DNA from: Pseudomonas sp. 102515
GTDB taxonomy: Bacteria; Pseudomonadota; Gammaproteobacteria; Pseudomonadales; Pseudomonadaceae
Assembly (NCBI RefSeq): GCF_031085165.1
Contig: NZ_JAVHTY010000005.1
Location: 124,001-188,000 of the forward strand
DNA length: 64,000 nt
Reading direction: 5' to 3'
Position numbers and translations under genes: made by a program. The notes below the pieces were generated by a model. That model was given only the letters and a program-made list of their open reading frames with translations. It was not told where the DNA came from and searched no databases. Of this stretch, positions 8,688 through 18,041 are shown in pieces. Numbering within the stretch: the stretch's first letter is position 1; every line of letters begins with the position of its first letter.

Positions 8688-9638
8688 ATGGCTGCCCCCT
8701 TGTCGGTCTGGCTGACCGAAGTACCGGTCGCTTCCCTGAAGGACCTGCGCCTGTTCGAGGGTGTGGAGACCCATCTGCTGGAAGCCCTGATCGCCCGCTC
8801 GGCCACCCGTAGCCTGGTTGCCGGTGAGTGCCTGCTCTCGCCTGCGATGATCAACCAGTACATGTACCTCATTCTCGAAGGTCGTGCGCGGGTCCATTTG
8901 GGCTCGCCGGAAAATCCGCCCATCTATCTACTGGGTCCAGGTGAATGCTCGGGCGAAATCAGCTTCATGGATAGCGAGCGGCCCAGCGCCCATGTCATTG
9001 CCGAAGCCGACACCCTGGTGCTCTGCCTGCATCGCGATCTGGTGCTGGAGTTGATCGAACGCTCCTCCAAGGCCATGCACAACCTGCTCGGCATCCTCTG
9101 CGAGCGGATGCGGCGCGGCAACCAGCTCATCGTCGACACCGAACGCAATGCCAATGTCGACACCCTGACCGGCCTCTTCAATCGTCGGCGTCTCGAGCAG
9201 CTGTTCGAGCGCGAGAGCACCCGTTGCGCCTTCAACCGGCAGCCACTGAGCCTGCTGATGCTGGATGTCGATCACTTCAAGCGCTACAACGATACCCATG
9301 GCCACCTGGCGGGCGACTATGCCCTGTGTCTGGTCGCCAACACCCTGCGCGACCAGCTGCGGCCCAAGGACAGCATGGCGCGCTATGGCGGTGAAGAGTT
9401 CGTCATCCTGCTGCCGGAAATCGATCGTGACGAAGCGATCGCCATCGCCGAGCGCCTGCGCCAGAGCCTGGCGGAGATCAAGGACTTCTACTCGCCCTGC
9501 GGCAGGCTGCCAGGAGTGACCGTCTCCATTGGTCTGGCCCAGATGCGCAAGGCCGACTCCCTGGACGAACTGGTGGGACGGGCGGACAAGTCGCTCTACC
9601 AGGCCAAGGATGCCGGGCGCAATCGGATCAGTGGCTGA
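8688..9638 (+). CDS. Diguanylate cyclase with N-terminal cyclic-nucleotide-binding domain
   Basis: A 316-residue cytosolic protein: residues about 15-135 form a CAP/cNMP-binding barrel (LRLFEGVETHLLEAL, then YLLGPGECSGEISFMDSERP as the phosphate-binding-cassette-like segment), about 155-315 a GGDEF domain. The catalytic motif is YGGEEF, and an RxxD inhibitory site (RPKD) lies five residues before it, so it should make c-di-GMP and be product-inhibited. The ATG at 8688 is preceded by GGGGTGA with good spacing; a TTG just before it is less likely. No membrane segment is seen. The ligand of the cNMP domain is not evident, since the cassette lacks a clear cAMP-type arginine. Confidence 0.88.
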   Translation: MAAPLSVWLTEVPVASLKDLRLFEGVETHLLEALIARSATRSLVAGECLLSPAMINQYMYLILEGRARVHLGSPENPPIYLLGPGECSGEISFMDSERPSAHVIAEADTLVLCLHRDLVLELIERSSKAMHNLLGILCERMRRGNQLIVDTERNANVDTLTGLFNRRRLEQLFERESTRCAFNRQPLSLLMLDVDHFKRYNDTHGHLAGDYALCLVANTLRDQLRPKDSMARYGGEEFVILLPEIDRDEAIAIAERLRQSLAEIKDFYSPCGRLPGVTVSIGLAQMRKADSLDELVGRADKSLYQAKDAGRNRISG

Positions 9639-9733
9639 CCGGATTGCGCTTGCGTTCGGCAGGTAGTTGTTGCCGGGCACGTAGGTTGCTTTACACTGCG
9701 GTCTCATTCCGCTTTCGATGATCGAGACCCTCC

Positions 9734-11239
9734 GTGCTCAAGGCACTCAAAAAATTTCTGGGCAAGGATCAGGAGGTCGCTCAGCCGACACCCTCCCCTG
9801 CGCCCCAAGCTACCCCCAGCGTCGCTCCTGCAGCCCTTTCCTCTCCTGCACCCATCGCGCCCGAGCCCCAGGCCGAGCGTGCGCCGCACAAACCGCGCAC
9901 CCCAGGCGAATCCCGTAGTCAGGAGCCTCGTGCTCAGGTCGAAAAACAGGAACCCCGCGCCCAGGCGGAAAGATCCGCCAAGCCGCGTCGCGAACGCAGC
10001 CCGCGCAAGCCCAAGCCGGTCGATACCTGGAAACTGGAAGACTTCGCGGTCGAGCCGCAGGAAGGCAAGACGCGCTTCCATGACTTCAAGCTGGATCCGC
10101 GGCTGATGCACGGCATCCATGACCTCGGCTTTCCCTACTGCACGCCGATCCAGGCGCAGGTACTGGGTTTCACCCTCAAGGGCAAGGACGCCATCGGTCG
10201 CGCCCAGACCGGCACCGGCAAGACCGCTGCCTTCCTCATCTCGACCATCACCCAGTTGCTGACCACCCCGCCGCCCAAGGAAAGATACATGGGCGAGCCG
10301 CGGGCGCTGATCATCGCGCCGACCCGCGAACTGGTGGTGCAGATCGCCAATGACGCCCTGGACCTGGCCAAGTACACCGGGCTCAACGTCATGAGCTTTG
10401 TCGGCGGCATGGACTTCGACAAGCAGCTCAAGCAGCTGGAGGCGCGCTATTGCGACATCCTGGTCGCCACCCCGGGCCGTCTGCTGGACTTCAACCAGCG
10501 CGGCGAGGTGCATCTGGACATGGTCGAGGTCATGGTGCTGGACGAGGCCGACCGCATGCTGGACATGGGCTTCATCCCCCAGGTTCGCCAGATCATTCGC
10601 CAGACCCCGCCCAAGAGCGAACGCCAGACCCTGCTGTTCTCCGCCACCTTCACCGAAGACGTGATGAATCTGGCGCGGCAGTGGACCACCGATCCGGCCA
10701 TCGTCGAGATCGAGCCAGAGAACGTGGCCAGCGAAACCGTCGAGCAACACGTTTACGCCGTGTCCTCCAGCGACAAGTACCGCCTGCTCTACAACCTGGT
10801 CGCCCAGAACAACTGGGAGCGGGTGATGGTGTTCGCCAACCGGCGTGACGAGGTGCGGCGCATCGAGGAACGCCTGACCAAGGACGGCATCAGCGCCGCC
10901 CAGATGTCCGGCGACGTGCCCCAGCACAAGCGCATCAAGACCCTGGAAGGCTTCCGCGCCGGCAAGATCCGCGTACTGGTTGCCACCGACGTGGCCGGTC
11001 GCGGCATTCACGTCGACGGCATCAGCCACGTGATCAACTTCACCCTGCCGGAAGATCCGGACGACTACGTGCACCGCATCGGTCGTACCGGTCGTGCTGG
11101 CGCCAGCGGGACCTCCATCAGCTTCGCCGGCGAGGACGATGCCTTCGCCCTGCCGCCCATCGAAACCCTGCTGGGCCGCAAGATCTCCTGCGAAATGCCT
11201 CCGGCCGAGTTGCTCAAGCCGGTCCCGCGGCAGCGCTGA
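9734..11239 (+). CDS. rhlB: DEAD-box ATP-dependent RNA helicase RhlB
   Basis: A 501-residue helicase starting at GTG ([10 protein letters not shown] follows). Residues 10-95 are a low-complexity tail rich in Pro, Ala, Arg and Glu, longer than in E. coli RhlB but common in Pseudomonas. The core has the Q motif ([10 protein letters not shown]), Walker A AQTGTGKT (about 157-164), [18 protein letters not shown] (about 266-275), SATF, and the C-terminal [14 protein letters not shown] and [10 protein letters not shown]. In enterobacteria RhlB unwinds RNA in the RNase E degradosome; whether it does so here is inferred. It ends in a region of short palindromic repeats. Confidence 0.92.
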   Translation: MLKALKKFLGKDQEVAQPTPSPAPQATPSVAPAALSSPAPIAPEPQAERAPHKPRTPGESRSQEPRAQVEKQEPRAQAERSAKPRRERSPRKPKPVDTWKLEDFAVEPQEGKTRFHDFKLDPRLMHGIHDLGFPYCTPIQAQVLGFTLKGKDAIGRAQTGTGKTAAFLISTITQLLTTPPPKERYMGEPRALIIAPTRELVVQIANDALDLAKYTGLNVMSFVGGMDFDKQLKQLEARYCDILVATPGRLLDFNQRGEVHLDMVEVMVLDEADRMLDMGFIPQVRQIIRQTPPKSERQTLLFSATFTEDVMNLARQWTTDPAIVEIEPENVASETVEQHVYAVSSSDKYRLLYNLVAQNNWERVMVFANRRDEVRRIEERLTKDGISAAQMSGDVPQHKRIKTLEGFRAGKIRVLVATDVAGRGIHVDGISHVINFTLPEDPDDYVHRIGRTGRAGASGTSISFAGEDDAFALPPIETLLGRKISCEMPPAELLKPVPRQR

Positions 11240-11252
11240 GGCAGCCCCTCCA

Positions 11253-11371
11253 GGCGGCTATTGCCATAGCCGCCCCGCTCCATCTTGGTTAAGGGGTAGC
11301 GTGGACAACGGCGTAGCCTTATCCATGCCTTGCCTCGCTTACCGCGTGGAAAACGCTCCGCGGTTTTCCAC
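11253..11371. repeat. Short palindromic repeats in the rhlB-moaE convergent gap
   Basis: Two hairpins fill the gap between convergent rhlB and moaE: GGCGGCTAT/ATAGCCGCC (11253-11261 with 11266-11274) and GTGGAAAAC/GTTTTCCAC (11346-11354 with 11363-11371). The second is embedded in GGGTAGCGTGGACAACG... CCACCCTACG, a style of intergenic repeat I recall from Pseudomonas genomes. Neither has a T tract, so termination is uncertain. Confidence 0.5.
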
Positions 11372-11380
11372 CCTACGTCA

Positions 11381-11836
11381 TTAGGGCTTCGCCCAGCGGC
11401 CGGCGGCGTCCTGATCGCTGACGCGACCTTCCACCCAGCGCGGTCCTTCGGACGTGTCTTCCTTCTTCCAGAAGGGTGCGCGGGTCTTGAGATAGTCCAT
11501 CACGAAATTGCACGCCTCGAAGGCGGCCTGGCGGTGGGCGCTGGCGGTGCCGACGAAGACGATGGGCTCGCCTGGTTCCAGTCGGCCGATGCGATGCAGG
11601 ATATCGACCCCGAGCAGCGGCCAGCGCTGATTCGCCTCTTCGGCGATCCGTGCCAGGGCCTTTTCGGTCATGCCGGGAAAGTGCTCGAGAAACAACCCGC
11701 CGACGTCCCGGCCGTCGTTGAAATCCCGCACGTAACCCACGAAGCCCACCACGGCACCGATGCCGGTGTTGGCGGCATGCAAGGCATTGAGTTCCTGTCC
11801 GGGATCGAAGGCCGCGGCCTGCACACGGATAGCCAT
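11381..11836 (-). CDS. moaE: Molybdopterin synthase catalytic (large) subunit
   Basis: A 151-residue protein matching MoaE throughout: VVGFVGYVRDFNDGRDVGGL near the start, then HRIGRLEPGEPIVFVGTASAHRQAAFEA and the C-terminal YLKTRAPFWKKE with the conserved lysines that contact the pterin. With MoaD it converts cyclic pyranopterin monophosphate to molybdopterin in the cytosol. I chose the ATG at 11836 (MAIRVQAAAF), two bases after the moaD stop; a TTG at 11842 would overlap moaD. It is the last gene of moaCDE. Confidence 0.95.
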   Translation of the reverse strand: MAIRVQAAAFDPGQELNALHAANTGIGAVVGFVGYVRDFNDGRDVGGLFLEHFPGMTEKALARIAEEANQRWPLLGVDILHRIGRLEPGEPIVFVGTASAHRQAAFEACNFVMDYLKTRAPFWKKEDTSEGPRWVEGRVSDQDAAGRWAKP

Positions 11837-11838
11837 GA

Positions 11839-12090
11839 TCAACCTCCGGTCACGGTTGGAAAGAAGGCGACCTCGTCACCCTCGCGCAACGGCTCGGTCA
11901 GGCCACAGAGTTCTTCGTTGCGAGCGCACATCAGCCCCTGCTCACCCAGGGTCTCGGCCCAGATTCCGCCGCGCTGGACCAAGTGCTTGCGCAGGTCGCC
12001 CACGGTGGCCAGCTCAGGCTCCCACGCCAGGCTGTCCTCGGCGAGGCCCAGCACTTCGCGATAGCGGGCGAAGAATTGCACGCGAATCAT
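11839..12090 (-). CDS. moaD: Molybdopterin synthase sulfur-carrier (small) subunit
   Basis: An 83-residue ubiquitin-like protein ending in the double glycine VTGG that is thiocarboxylated to carry sulfur to MoaE. The start ATG overlaps the moaC stop (ATGA at 12087-12090), so translation is coupled; the longer open frame upstream is a shadow of moaC. The fold signature is the beta-grasp pattern beginning [14 protein letters not shown]. It has the usual length for MoaD. Confidence 0.94.
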   Translation of the reverse strand: MIRVQFFARYREVLGLAEDSLAWEPELATVGDLRKHLVQRGGIWAETLGEQGLMCARNEELCGLTEPLREGDEVAFFPTVTGG

Positions 12091-12566
12091 GCCGGTTGCT
12101 CCTCGGCGCGGAAGCGACCGCTCTTGCCACCACTCTTTTCCAGCAGCCGCACCGCCTCGATGGTCATGCCCCGATCGACGGCCTTGCACATGTCGTAAAG
12201 GGTCAGGGCCGCGACGCTGGCGGCGGTCAGGGCCTCCATTTCCACCCCGGTCTGGCCGGACAACTTGCAGGTGGCGGTGATCCGCACCCCATCGGGGGCT
12301 TCGGCGACCAGCTGAACCTTGACGCCGGTCAGCATCAGCGGATGGCAGAGCGGGATGAGGTCGGCGGTCTTCTTGGCTGCCTGGATGCCGGCGATACGCG
12401 CCACGACGAAGACGTCGCCCTTGGGGTGGCCGCCGCTCTGGATCAGGTCGAGGGTTTCCGGACGCATGCGCACCCGGGCTTCGGCGGTGGCTTCACGGAA
12501 GGTCACCTGCTTGTCGGTGACATCGACCATGTTGGCACGGCCTTGGGAATCGAGATGGGTCAGCAC
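12087..12566 (-). CDS. moaC: Cyclic pyranopterin monophosphate synthase
   Basis: A 159-residue protein with MoaC hallmarks: [18 protein letters not shown] at the N-terminus, [11 protein letters not shown] in the middle, and [23 protein letters not shown] towards the C-terminus, which holds the active-site Glu and Met-Glu. It completes the first step of molybdenum cofactor synthesis after the radical-SAM enzyme MoaA, which is not encoded in this window. It is the first gene of a tightly overlapping moaCDE unit; an 86-bp gap with a hairpin separates it from the PIN-PhoH gene upstream. Confidence 0.95.
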   Translation of the reverse strand: MLTHLDSQGRANMVDVTDKQVTFREATAEARVRMRPETLDLIQSGGHPKGDVFVVARIAGIQAAKKTADLIPLCHPLMLTGVKVQLVAEAPDGVRITATCKLSGQTGVEMEALTAASVAALTLYDMCKAVDRGMTIEAVRLLEKSGGKSGRFRAEEQPA

Positions 12567-12617
12567 GGCATGACTCCTGGAAAGGACCTGCCATTGTAGA
12601 CCTGCCGTGGAGGATTT

Positions 12618-12645
12618 GATCCCCGCCCGTGGTCAGGCGGGGATC
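12618..12645 (-). terminator. Hairpin terminator-like element after the PIN-PhoH gene
   Basis: A perfect 10-bp stem (GATCCCCGCC 12618-12627, GGCGGGGATC 12636-12645) with an 8-nt loop starts 7 nt past the PIN-PhoH stop on the minus strand. It lacks a U tract, so it may be an mRNA end stabiliser or partial terminator ahead of moaC. Confidence 0.55.
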
Positions 12646-12652
12646 ATGGCCT

Positions 12653-14044
12653 TCAGAGATGGGCCTCGGCGTATTCGGCGAGGACGGAACGGGGCACACC
12701 CTGCAGGGTGATGTGCACCCCGTGGTTGAAGCCCTTGAAGCGCTCGGAGAGGTAGGTGAGACCCGAACTGGTGGCCGAGAGGTAAGGCGTATCGATCTGC
12801 GCCAGGTTGCCCAGGCAGATCACCTTGGAGCCACTACCGGCGCGGGTGATGATGGTCTTCATCTGGTGCGGGGTGAGGTTCTGGCATTCGTCGATGAGGA
12901 TCAGACTCTGCTGGAAGCTGCGACCGCGGATGTAGTTCAGCGACTTGAACTGCAGCGGCACCTTGCTGAGGATGTAGTCCACGCTGCCATGGGGGTTGTG
13001 GTCGTCCATGTGCAGGGCTTCGAGGTTGTCGGTGATGGCCCCCAGCCAGGGCTCCATCTTCTCGGCCTCGGTCCCGGGCAGGAAGCCGATGTCCTCGTCC
13101 AGCCCCTGGACGCTGCGGGTAGCGATGATCCGCCGGTATCTCTTGGTGACCATGGTCTGCTCGATGGCCGCGGCCAGCGCCAGGATGGTCTTGCCCGAAC
13201 CCGCCGCGCCGGTCAGGTTGACCAGGTGGATATCCGGCTCCAGCAGGGCGAACAGCGCCAGCGCCTGATAGATGTCGCGCGGCTTGAGGCCCCAGGCTTC
13301 CTGATGCATCAGGGGCTCCTGGTGCATGTCGAGCAGGATCACCTCGCCGTCGCGTACCGCCTTGACCCAGCCGACGAAGCCCTGCTCGTCGAGCACGAAA
13401 TCATTGACGTTGAACGGGGGCATTTCGGCCGACAGCTGCACCCGATGCCAGACGCGGCCCAGCTCCTGCCGGCTTTCCACCTTGCTCACGTTGTCCCAGA
13501 AGGACCCCTGCAGGTTGTGATAACCCTGGGACAGCAGGGAGACGTCGTCGAGCAACTGGTCGGTCTGGTAGTCCTCGGCGGCGATGCCGCAGCCACGCGC
13601 CTTCAGGCGCATGTTGATGTCCTTGGTCACCAGCACGACCCGCTCCTGGGGATGCTGGGTGCGCAATTCGACGAGCTGGTTGATGATGCGGTTGTCGTTG
13701 ATGTCGTCGGGCAGGCAGGCCATGGGCCCGGCGCGACGCCCCATGAGAATGGACAGCCGTCCCTTGGCCTCGCCCTTGCCGCGAGGGATGGGCACGCCCC
13801 GCTCGACGTCCTCGGGCGAGGATTCGGCGAGAACGCTGTCGATCAGGCGGATCGCCTGCCGGCATTCGGCGGCGACGTTGTGCTTGCCGGTCTTGAGCTT
13901 GTCGAGTTCCTCCAGGACCGTCATGGGGATGGCGACGTGATGCTCCTCGAAATTGAGCAGCGCGTTGGGATCGTGGATCAGTACGTTGGTGTCGAGCACA
14001 TAGAGGGTGGGCTGGGTGGGGCGGGAACGTCCGTGATCATCCAT
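12653..14044 (-). CDS. PIN-PhoH family protein (predicted RNase/ATPase)
   Basis: A 463-residue fusion. Residues about 13-150 form a PIN nuclease domain (LYVLDTNVLIHDPNAL with the first acidic residues, later LEELDKLK and LVTKDINMRLKA). Residues about 240-440 form a PhoH ATPase, with Walker A TGAAGSGKT near 278-286 and Walker B ILIDECQNLTP near 384, plus the downstream GNLAQID motif. PhoH2-type proteins of this architecture are reported as sequence-specific RNA helicase-nucleases in mycobacteria; function in Pseudomonas is not known to me. It faces yaaA across a 350-bp gap. Confidence 0.9.
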   Translation of the reverse strand: MDDHGRSRPTQPTLYVLDTNVLIHDPNALLNFEEHHVAIPMTVLEELDKLKTGKHNVAAECRQAIRLIDSVLAESSPEDVERGVPIPRGKGEAKGRLSILMGRRAGPMACLPDDINDNRIINQLVELRTQHPQERVVLVTKDINMRLKARGCGIAAEDYQTDQLLDDVSLLSQGYHNLQGSFWDNVSKVESRQELGRVWHRVQLSAEMPPFNVNDFVLDEQGFVGWVKAVRDGEVILLDMHQEPLMHQEAWGLKPRDIYQALALFALLEPDIHLVNLTGAAGSGKTILALAAAIEQTMVTKRYRRIIATRSVQGLDEDIGFLPGTEAEKMEPWLGAITDNLEALHMDDHNPHGSVDYILSKVPLQFKSLNYIRGRSFQQSLILIDECQNLTPHQMKTIITRAGSGSKVICLGNLAQIDTPYLSATSSGLTYLSERFKGFNHGVHITLQGVPRSVLAEYAEAHL

Positions 14045-14397
14045 ACTCGGTCACCTCGTAGAAACGCTTGACTCGCAAGCCTGTCGACGGCGCGCCAGAC
14101 GACGCTCCGCTGCGAAAGGTGCCGTCGCTCCAGCAACGGGTTCACGGACCGGCCAACATGAGGGCACGGGACCCGAAAGATGCGACGGACACTTCGGTAA
14201 TAACGCAAAAGACCTTGGGCACAAAAGCTTTTTTTGGCCGTACCCGATTTTTTTCGCGCTCCCCTATTTCCTGTCGCCCGACCCGGCAACCTCGCCCCGA
14301 AGCGGTGGTCAATACCTATCGATCCCATCGGCGAGGCCCACTGGAGCCCAGCGGCGGAGACTTCTAGAATGGCGCCTCGCCAAGAGGAGCCAAGCCG
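14045..14397. other. Intergenic region between the PIN-PhoH gene and yaaA
   Basis: A 353-bp gap between divergent genes. It holds no open frame I would support. Notable is a pair of T7 tracts (14229-14235 and 14248-14254), the first preceded by AAAAGC, in otherwise GC-rich DNA; these could end a short plus-strand transcript or be AT-rich promoter elements. The last 25 bp carry the yaaA ribosome-binding site (GAGGAG). Confidence 0.4.
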
Positions 14398-15177
14398 ATG
14401 CTGATGGTGATTTCCCCCGCCAAGACGCTGGACTACAGCACGCCGCCGAGCACGTCCCGCCATACCTTGCCGCAATACCTGGAGCACTCCCGCGAGCTGA
14501 TCGAGGAGCTCAAGCGGCTCGAGCCGGCGGAAGTCGCCCAGCTCATGGGGGTGTCAGACAGGATCGCCACCCTCAACGTCGCCCGCTTCGGCAGCTGGAC
14601 CCCGGACTTCACCCCGGAGAATGCCAAGCAGGCGCTGCTGGCGTTCAAGGGCGACGTCTACACCGGCCTTGCCGCCGAGGACTTCCAGGAAGACGACTTC
14701 GACTTCGCCCAGCGCCATCTGCGCATGCTGTCCGGTCTTTACGGCCTGTTGCGCCCGCTGGACCTGATGCAACCCTACCGCCTGGAGATGGGTACCAAGT
14801 TCGCCAATGCGCGTGGCAAGGATCTCTATGCCTTCTGGGGCGAGCGCATCAGCGATTGGCTCAAGGCGGATCTCGCGGCCCAGGGTGACGACGTCCTGCT
14901 GAATCTGGCCTCGAACGAGTATTTCAGCGCGGTGCGCCGGGCGCGCCTGCAGGCCCGCGTCGTGGACGTGGAATTTCGCGATCTCAAGAACGGCGACTAC
15001 AAGATCATCAGTTTCTACGCCAAGAAGGCGCGGGGCCTGATGGCGCGGTACGTGATCAGACAGCGCGTCTCCGCGGTGGACGACCTACGCGATTTCGGTG
15101 ACCAGGGTTATCGCTACTCGACCGAGCGTTCCTCCGCCGACAAGCTGGTGTTTCTGCGCGATACACCGCCGGATTAG
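14398..15177 (+). CDS. yaaA: Peroxide stress protein YaaA (UPF0246/DUF328)
   Basis: A 259-residue cytosolic protein, the full length of the family. Signatures: [13 protein letters not shown] at the start, then [32 protein letters not shown] in the middle and LASNEYF and [12 protein letters not shown] in the second half. In E. coli, YaaA limits intracellular iron and DNA damage after peroxide stress, and the fold binds DNA. GAGGAG lies upstream of the ATG. It stands alone here, with no OxyR-like site that I can see. Confidence 0.92.
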   Translation: MLMVISPAKTLDYSTPPSTSRHTLPQYLEHSRELIEELKRLEPAEVAQLMGVSDRIATLNVARFGSWTPDFTPENAKQALLAFKGDVYTGLAAEDFQEDDFDFAQRHLRMLSGLYGLLRPLDLMQPYRLEMGTKFANARGKDLYAFWGERISDWLKADLAAQGDDVLLNLASNEYFSAVRRARLQARVVDVEFRDLKNGDYKIISFYAKKARGLMARYVIRQRVSAVDDLRDFGDQGYRYSTERSSADKLVFLRDTPPD

Positions 15178-15574
15178 CCGAGCGAATCGACGGATGGCAC
15201 AATTGCCCGCACGCTGGGCCGTCGAACTGGCTAGAGGGTCACATTCGGTGCCTGCCATCCGTGAAAGACTGTCATCTCCCTCCAATAAAAAAGGTTTCAG
15301 CCCGGTAGCGGGGACGTTTCAGGCAAGAAAAGTTGCCGGACATCTCAAAACCGCTGCCTTTCCGGAAAAAGGAAACTTCGCTGAGAACCACTTTCGTTTG
15401 ATTCTGTCTTTGTCTGGTCCTTGCCCTGGGTCATGCTGGCCAATGGCAATCAGTCCGCACGTTCAATTTGTACCGGTCGATAGTTCGACCGGTTGATCTT
15501 TCGAAGCATGGACGCTTCGTCCCGACCTCAGGGACAGCGGCCACAAATCAGCAGACGCTGAAGGAGTAACGCCC
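15178..15574 (+). promoter_or_regulatory. Structured leader and promoter region of the mannose guanylyltransferase gene
   Basis: No gene is seen in these 397 bp. Close to the start codon lie three consecutive small hairpins: ACCGGTCGA/TCGACCGGT (15472-15480 with 15485-15493), CGAAGC/GCTTCG (15502-15507 with 15514-15519) and GTCCC/GGGAC (15519-15523 with 15531-15535), then AAGGAG at 15561. Further up, GAACCA-N16-TCTTTG (15385-15412) is a weak partial match to the AlgU promoter consensus. The hairpins suggest post-transcriptional control of the transcript, but no protein site is proven. Confidence 0.45.
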
Positions 15575-17035
15575 ATGATTCCCGTCATCCTGTCCGGTGG
15601 TAGCGGCTCGCGACTCTGGCCCCTCTCGCGCAAGCTCTACCCCAAGCAGTTCCTGGCGCTGACCAGCGAACAGACCATGTTCCAGGAGACCATCAATCGC
15701 CTGGGTTGCGAGGGCAGCATCGCTTGCCCCATCATCGTCTGCAATGCCGAGCACCGCTATCTGGTGGAAGAGCAGCTCAAGGCCGTCGAGTGCAAGCCCC
15801 AGGCGCTGATCATGGAGCCCTTCGGTCGCAACACCGCGCCAGCCGTGGCCATCGCCGCCATGCAACTGGTCGCTGACGGCAAGGACGACCTGATGCTGGT
15901 GCTGCCCGCCGACCACGTGATCGAGGACGAAGCCGAATTCAAGGCCGCCCTGCAACAGGCCGCCGCCGCCGCCGAGCGTGGCGAGATGGTGCTGTTCGGC
16001 ATCCCGGCCACCGCGCCCGAGACCGGCTACGGCTACATCAAGACCGGCACCAATGACGGTCTGCCCCAGGGCGTGTCCCGCGTCGAGCGTTTCGTCGAGA
16101 AGCCCGATGCCGTCACCGCCACCGAATACGTGGCCTCCGGCGACTACTGCTGGAACAGCGGCATCTTCCTGTTCCGCGCCAGCCGTTTCCTGGAAGAGCT
16201 CAAGAAGCACGACACCGACATCTATGACACCTGCCTGCTGGCCCTGGAGCGCAGCAGCATCGACGGCATCAACATCAGCATCGATGCCGCCACCTTCGCC
16301 GTCTGCCCGGACAATTCCATCGACTACGCCGTGATGGAAAAGACCACTCGCGCCTGCGTGGTGCCCATGAGTGCCGGCTGGAACGACGTCGGTTCCTGGT
16401 CCGCGCTGTGGGACGTACACGCCAAGGACAGCAACGGCAACGTCATCAAGGGCGACGTCGTCCTGCATGACAGCCGCAACTGCCTGGTGCACGGCAACGG
16501 CAAGCTGGTGACCCTGGTCGGTCTGGAAAACGTGGTCGTGGTGGAAACCAAGGACGCGGTCATGATCGCTCACAAGGACAAGGTCCAGGACGTCAAGAAG
16601 CTGGTCAACGCCCTCGAGAAGCAGAACCGCAACGAGGTCAAGGCGCACCAGGAAGTCTTCCGTCCCTGGGGTTCCTACGACTCCATCGACATGGGCCAGC
16701 GCTTCCAGGTCAAGCGCATCACCGTCAAGCCGGGCGCCCAGCTGTCGCTGCAGATGCACCATCACCGTGCGGAGCACTGGATCGTGGTGTCCGGTACCGC
16801 CGAGGTCACCTGTGACGACAAGGTCTTCCTGCTGACCGAGAACCAGTCCACCTACCTGCCGATGACCTCCGTGCACCGCCTGGCCAACCCCGGCAAGGTA
16901 CCGCTGGAGCTGATCGAAGTGCAGTCCGGTGGCTACCTGGGCGAAGACGACATCGTCCGCTTCGAGGACATCTACGGCCGCGTCGACACCCAGGCCCTGG
17001 AAGTCGCCAAGGCAGGCAAGGCGCCTACCCGCTAA
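15575..17035 (+). CDS. Bifunctional mannose-1-phosphate guanylyltransferase / mannose-6-phosphate isomerase
   Basis: A 486-residue AlgA/ManC/PslB-type enzyme. Residues 1-280 form the nucleotidyltransferase (GGSGSRLWPLSRKLYPKQFL at 7-26, FVEKP near 173); about 340-475 form the type II isomerase cupin (QMHHHRAEHWIVVSGTAEV near 395-413). It interconverts fructose-6-P and mannose-6-P and makes GDP-mannose for alginate, Psl, A-band LPS or similar polymers. No other alginate or polysaccharide gene is nearby, so it is a solitary copy and which polymer it serves cannot be told. It is followed by a strong terminator. Confidence 0.93.
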   Translation: MIPVILSGGSGSRLWPLSRKLYPKQFLALTSEQTMFQETINRLGCEGSIACPIIVCNAEHRYLVEEQLKAVECKPQALIMEPFGRNTAPAVAIAAMQLVADGKDDLMLVLPADHVIEDEAEFKAALQQAAAAAERGEMVLFGIPATAPETGYGYIKTGTNDGLPQGVSRVERFVEKPDAVTATEYVASGDYCWNSGIFLFRASRFLEELKKHDTDIYDTCLLALERSSIDGINISIDAATFAVCPDNSIDYAVMEKTTRACVVPMSAGWNDVGSWSALWDVHAKDSNGNVIKGDVVLHDSRNCLVHGNGKLVTLVGLENVVVVETKDAVMIAHKDKVQDVKKLVNALEKQNRNEVKAHQEVFRPWGSYDSIDMGQRFQVKRITVKPGAQLSLQMHHHRAEHWIVVSGTAEVTCDDKVFLLTENQSTYLPMTSVHRLANPGKVPLELIEVQSGGYLGEDDIVRFEDIYGRVDTQALEVAKAGKAPTR

Positions 17036-17057
17036 GCCCCGCCTCACGGCAATCCCC

Positions 17058-17088
17058 AGACACCGGCCAAGGCCGGTGTCTGCGTTTT
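17058..17088 (+). terminator. Rho-independent terminator after the guanylyltransferase gene
   Basis: An 11-bp perfect stem (AGACACCGGCC 17058-17068, GGCCGGTGTCT 17071-17081) with a tight AA loop is followed by GCGTTTT. It lies 22 bp past the stop codon. Confidence 0.88.
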
Positions 17089-17152
17089 CGGCCGCCGCTC
17101 GGCAAAACCGGTTAGGCTTGTCGTTTCCTCTTTCGCCACTGGATTCCCCTGC

Positions 17153-18016
17153 ATGACCGTTCCCACCCTGCTCCGCCTCGATCAACTGGACGAGGCGCTG
17201 GCCGCCTACGACGGCTTCATCCTCGACCTCTGGGGCGTGCTGATCGACGGCTACGAGACCTTTCCGGGCGCCCGTGCCTGGCTGGAGCGGCGGGCGGCGG
17301 AAGGCAAACCGGTGTGGTTCCTGAGCAATGCCTCGCGCGATGCGCACGGCATGGTCGAGGAACTGGGCAAGCTGGGCGTGCCTCGCGAACTCTTCGCCGG
17401 CATCACCACCTCGGGCCAACTGGCTATCGACGCCTTTCAGCAGGATCCGCAGTTTCGCGAAGGCGGCATCTACCTGTCCGGCCCCGGAACCGGCCAGGTA
17501 GGCTGGCCCGCGGAGATCCGCGAGCGCTTCGTCGAAGACATCCATCAGGCAGCCATCATCCTCGGCGTCGGCAGCTTTCCGGAAGACGAACTGGAGGCGC
17601 GTTTCGCGCCCCTGGCAGCGGCGTTGGACAAGCCTTTTCTCTGCGCCAATCCGGATCGCAACGTGGTGTCCGGCGGTCTACCCTTCTATGCAGCCGGCAA
17701 ACTTGCCGATCGCTTCGCCGACCTCGGTGGTTCGGTCACCTGGTATGGCAAGCCCGATCCCTATGCCTTCCATTGCGCGGCGGGGGCGCTGGCCGAACGT
17801 GGCGCCAGGCACCTGCTGTTCGTTGGCGACTCCCTGGTGACCGACGTACCCGGTGCGGTAGCGGCAGGCATCGACTGTCTCTGGCTGGCCACCACCGGCA
17901 TCCATCGCGAGGCCCTTGGCCTGGGCTTCGGCCAGGAGCCGACCCGCGAAGGACTCGAGCCGCTGCTCAGGCAACACCCCGAGCGGCCGCGCTTCGCCGC
18001 GGCCGGTCTGGCCTAA
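17153..18016 (+). CDS. HAD-superfamily class IIA hydrolase (TIGR01459-like)
   Basis: A 287-residue phosphatase-like protein. Motif I is FILDLWGVLIDG, with the presumed nucleophile Asp25, in the DxWGV form characteristic of this subgroup; motif II is FLSNAS, and the metal-binding motif is FVGDSLVTDVPGA near residue 224. The segment between carries a class II cap. Substrate unknown; relatives include NagD-like nucleotide phosphatases. It sits 26 bp upstream of the GhrB-like reductase, suggesting co-transcription and perhaps a role in sugar-acid or glycolate metabolism. Confidence 0.87.
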   Translation: MTVPTLLRLDQLDEALAAYDGFILDLWGVLIDGYETFPGARAWLERRAAEGKPVWFLSNASRDAHGMVEELGKLGVPRELFAGITTSGQLAIDAFQQDPQFREGGIYLSGPGTGQVGWPAEIRERFVEDIHQAAIILGVGSFPEDELEARFAPLAAALDKPFLCANPDRNVVSGGLPFYAAGKLADRFADLGGSVTWYGKPDPYAFHCAAGALAERGARHLLFVGDSLVTDVPGAVAAGIDCLWLATTGIHREALGLGFGQEPTREGLEPLLRQHPERPRFAAAGLA

Positions 18017-18041
18017 TCCCTTTCCGCACGACGAGGTATCG

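Noticed and set aside
15385..15412. AlgU-type promoter for the mannose guanylyltransferase gene
   Set aside because: GAACCA-N16-TCTTTG matches only part of the consensus and cannot be told from chance; mentioned only as a weak lead.
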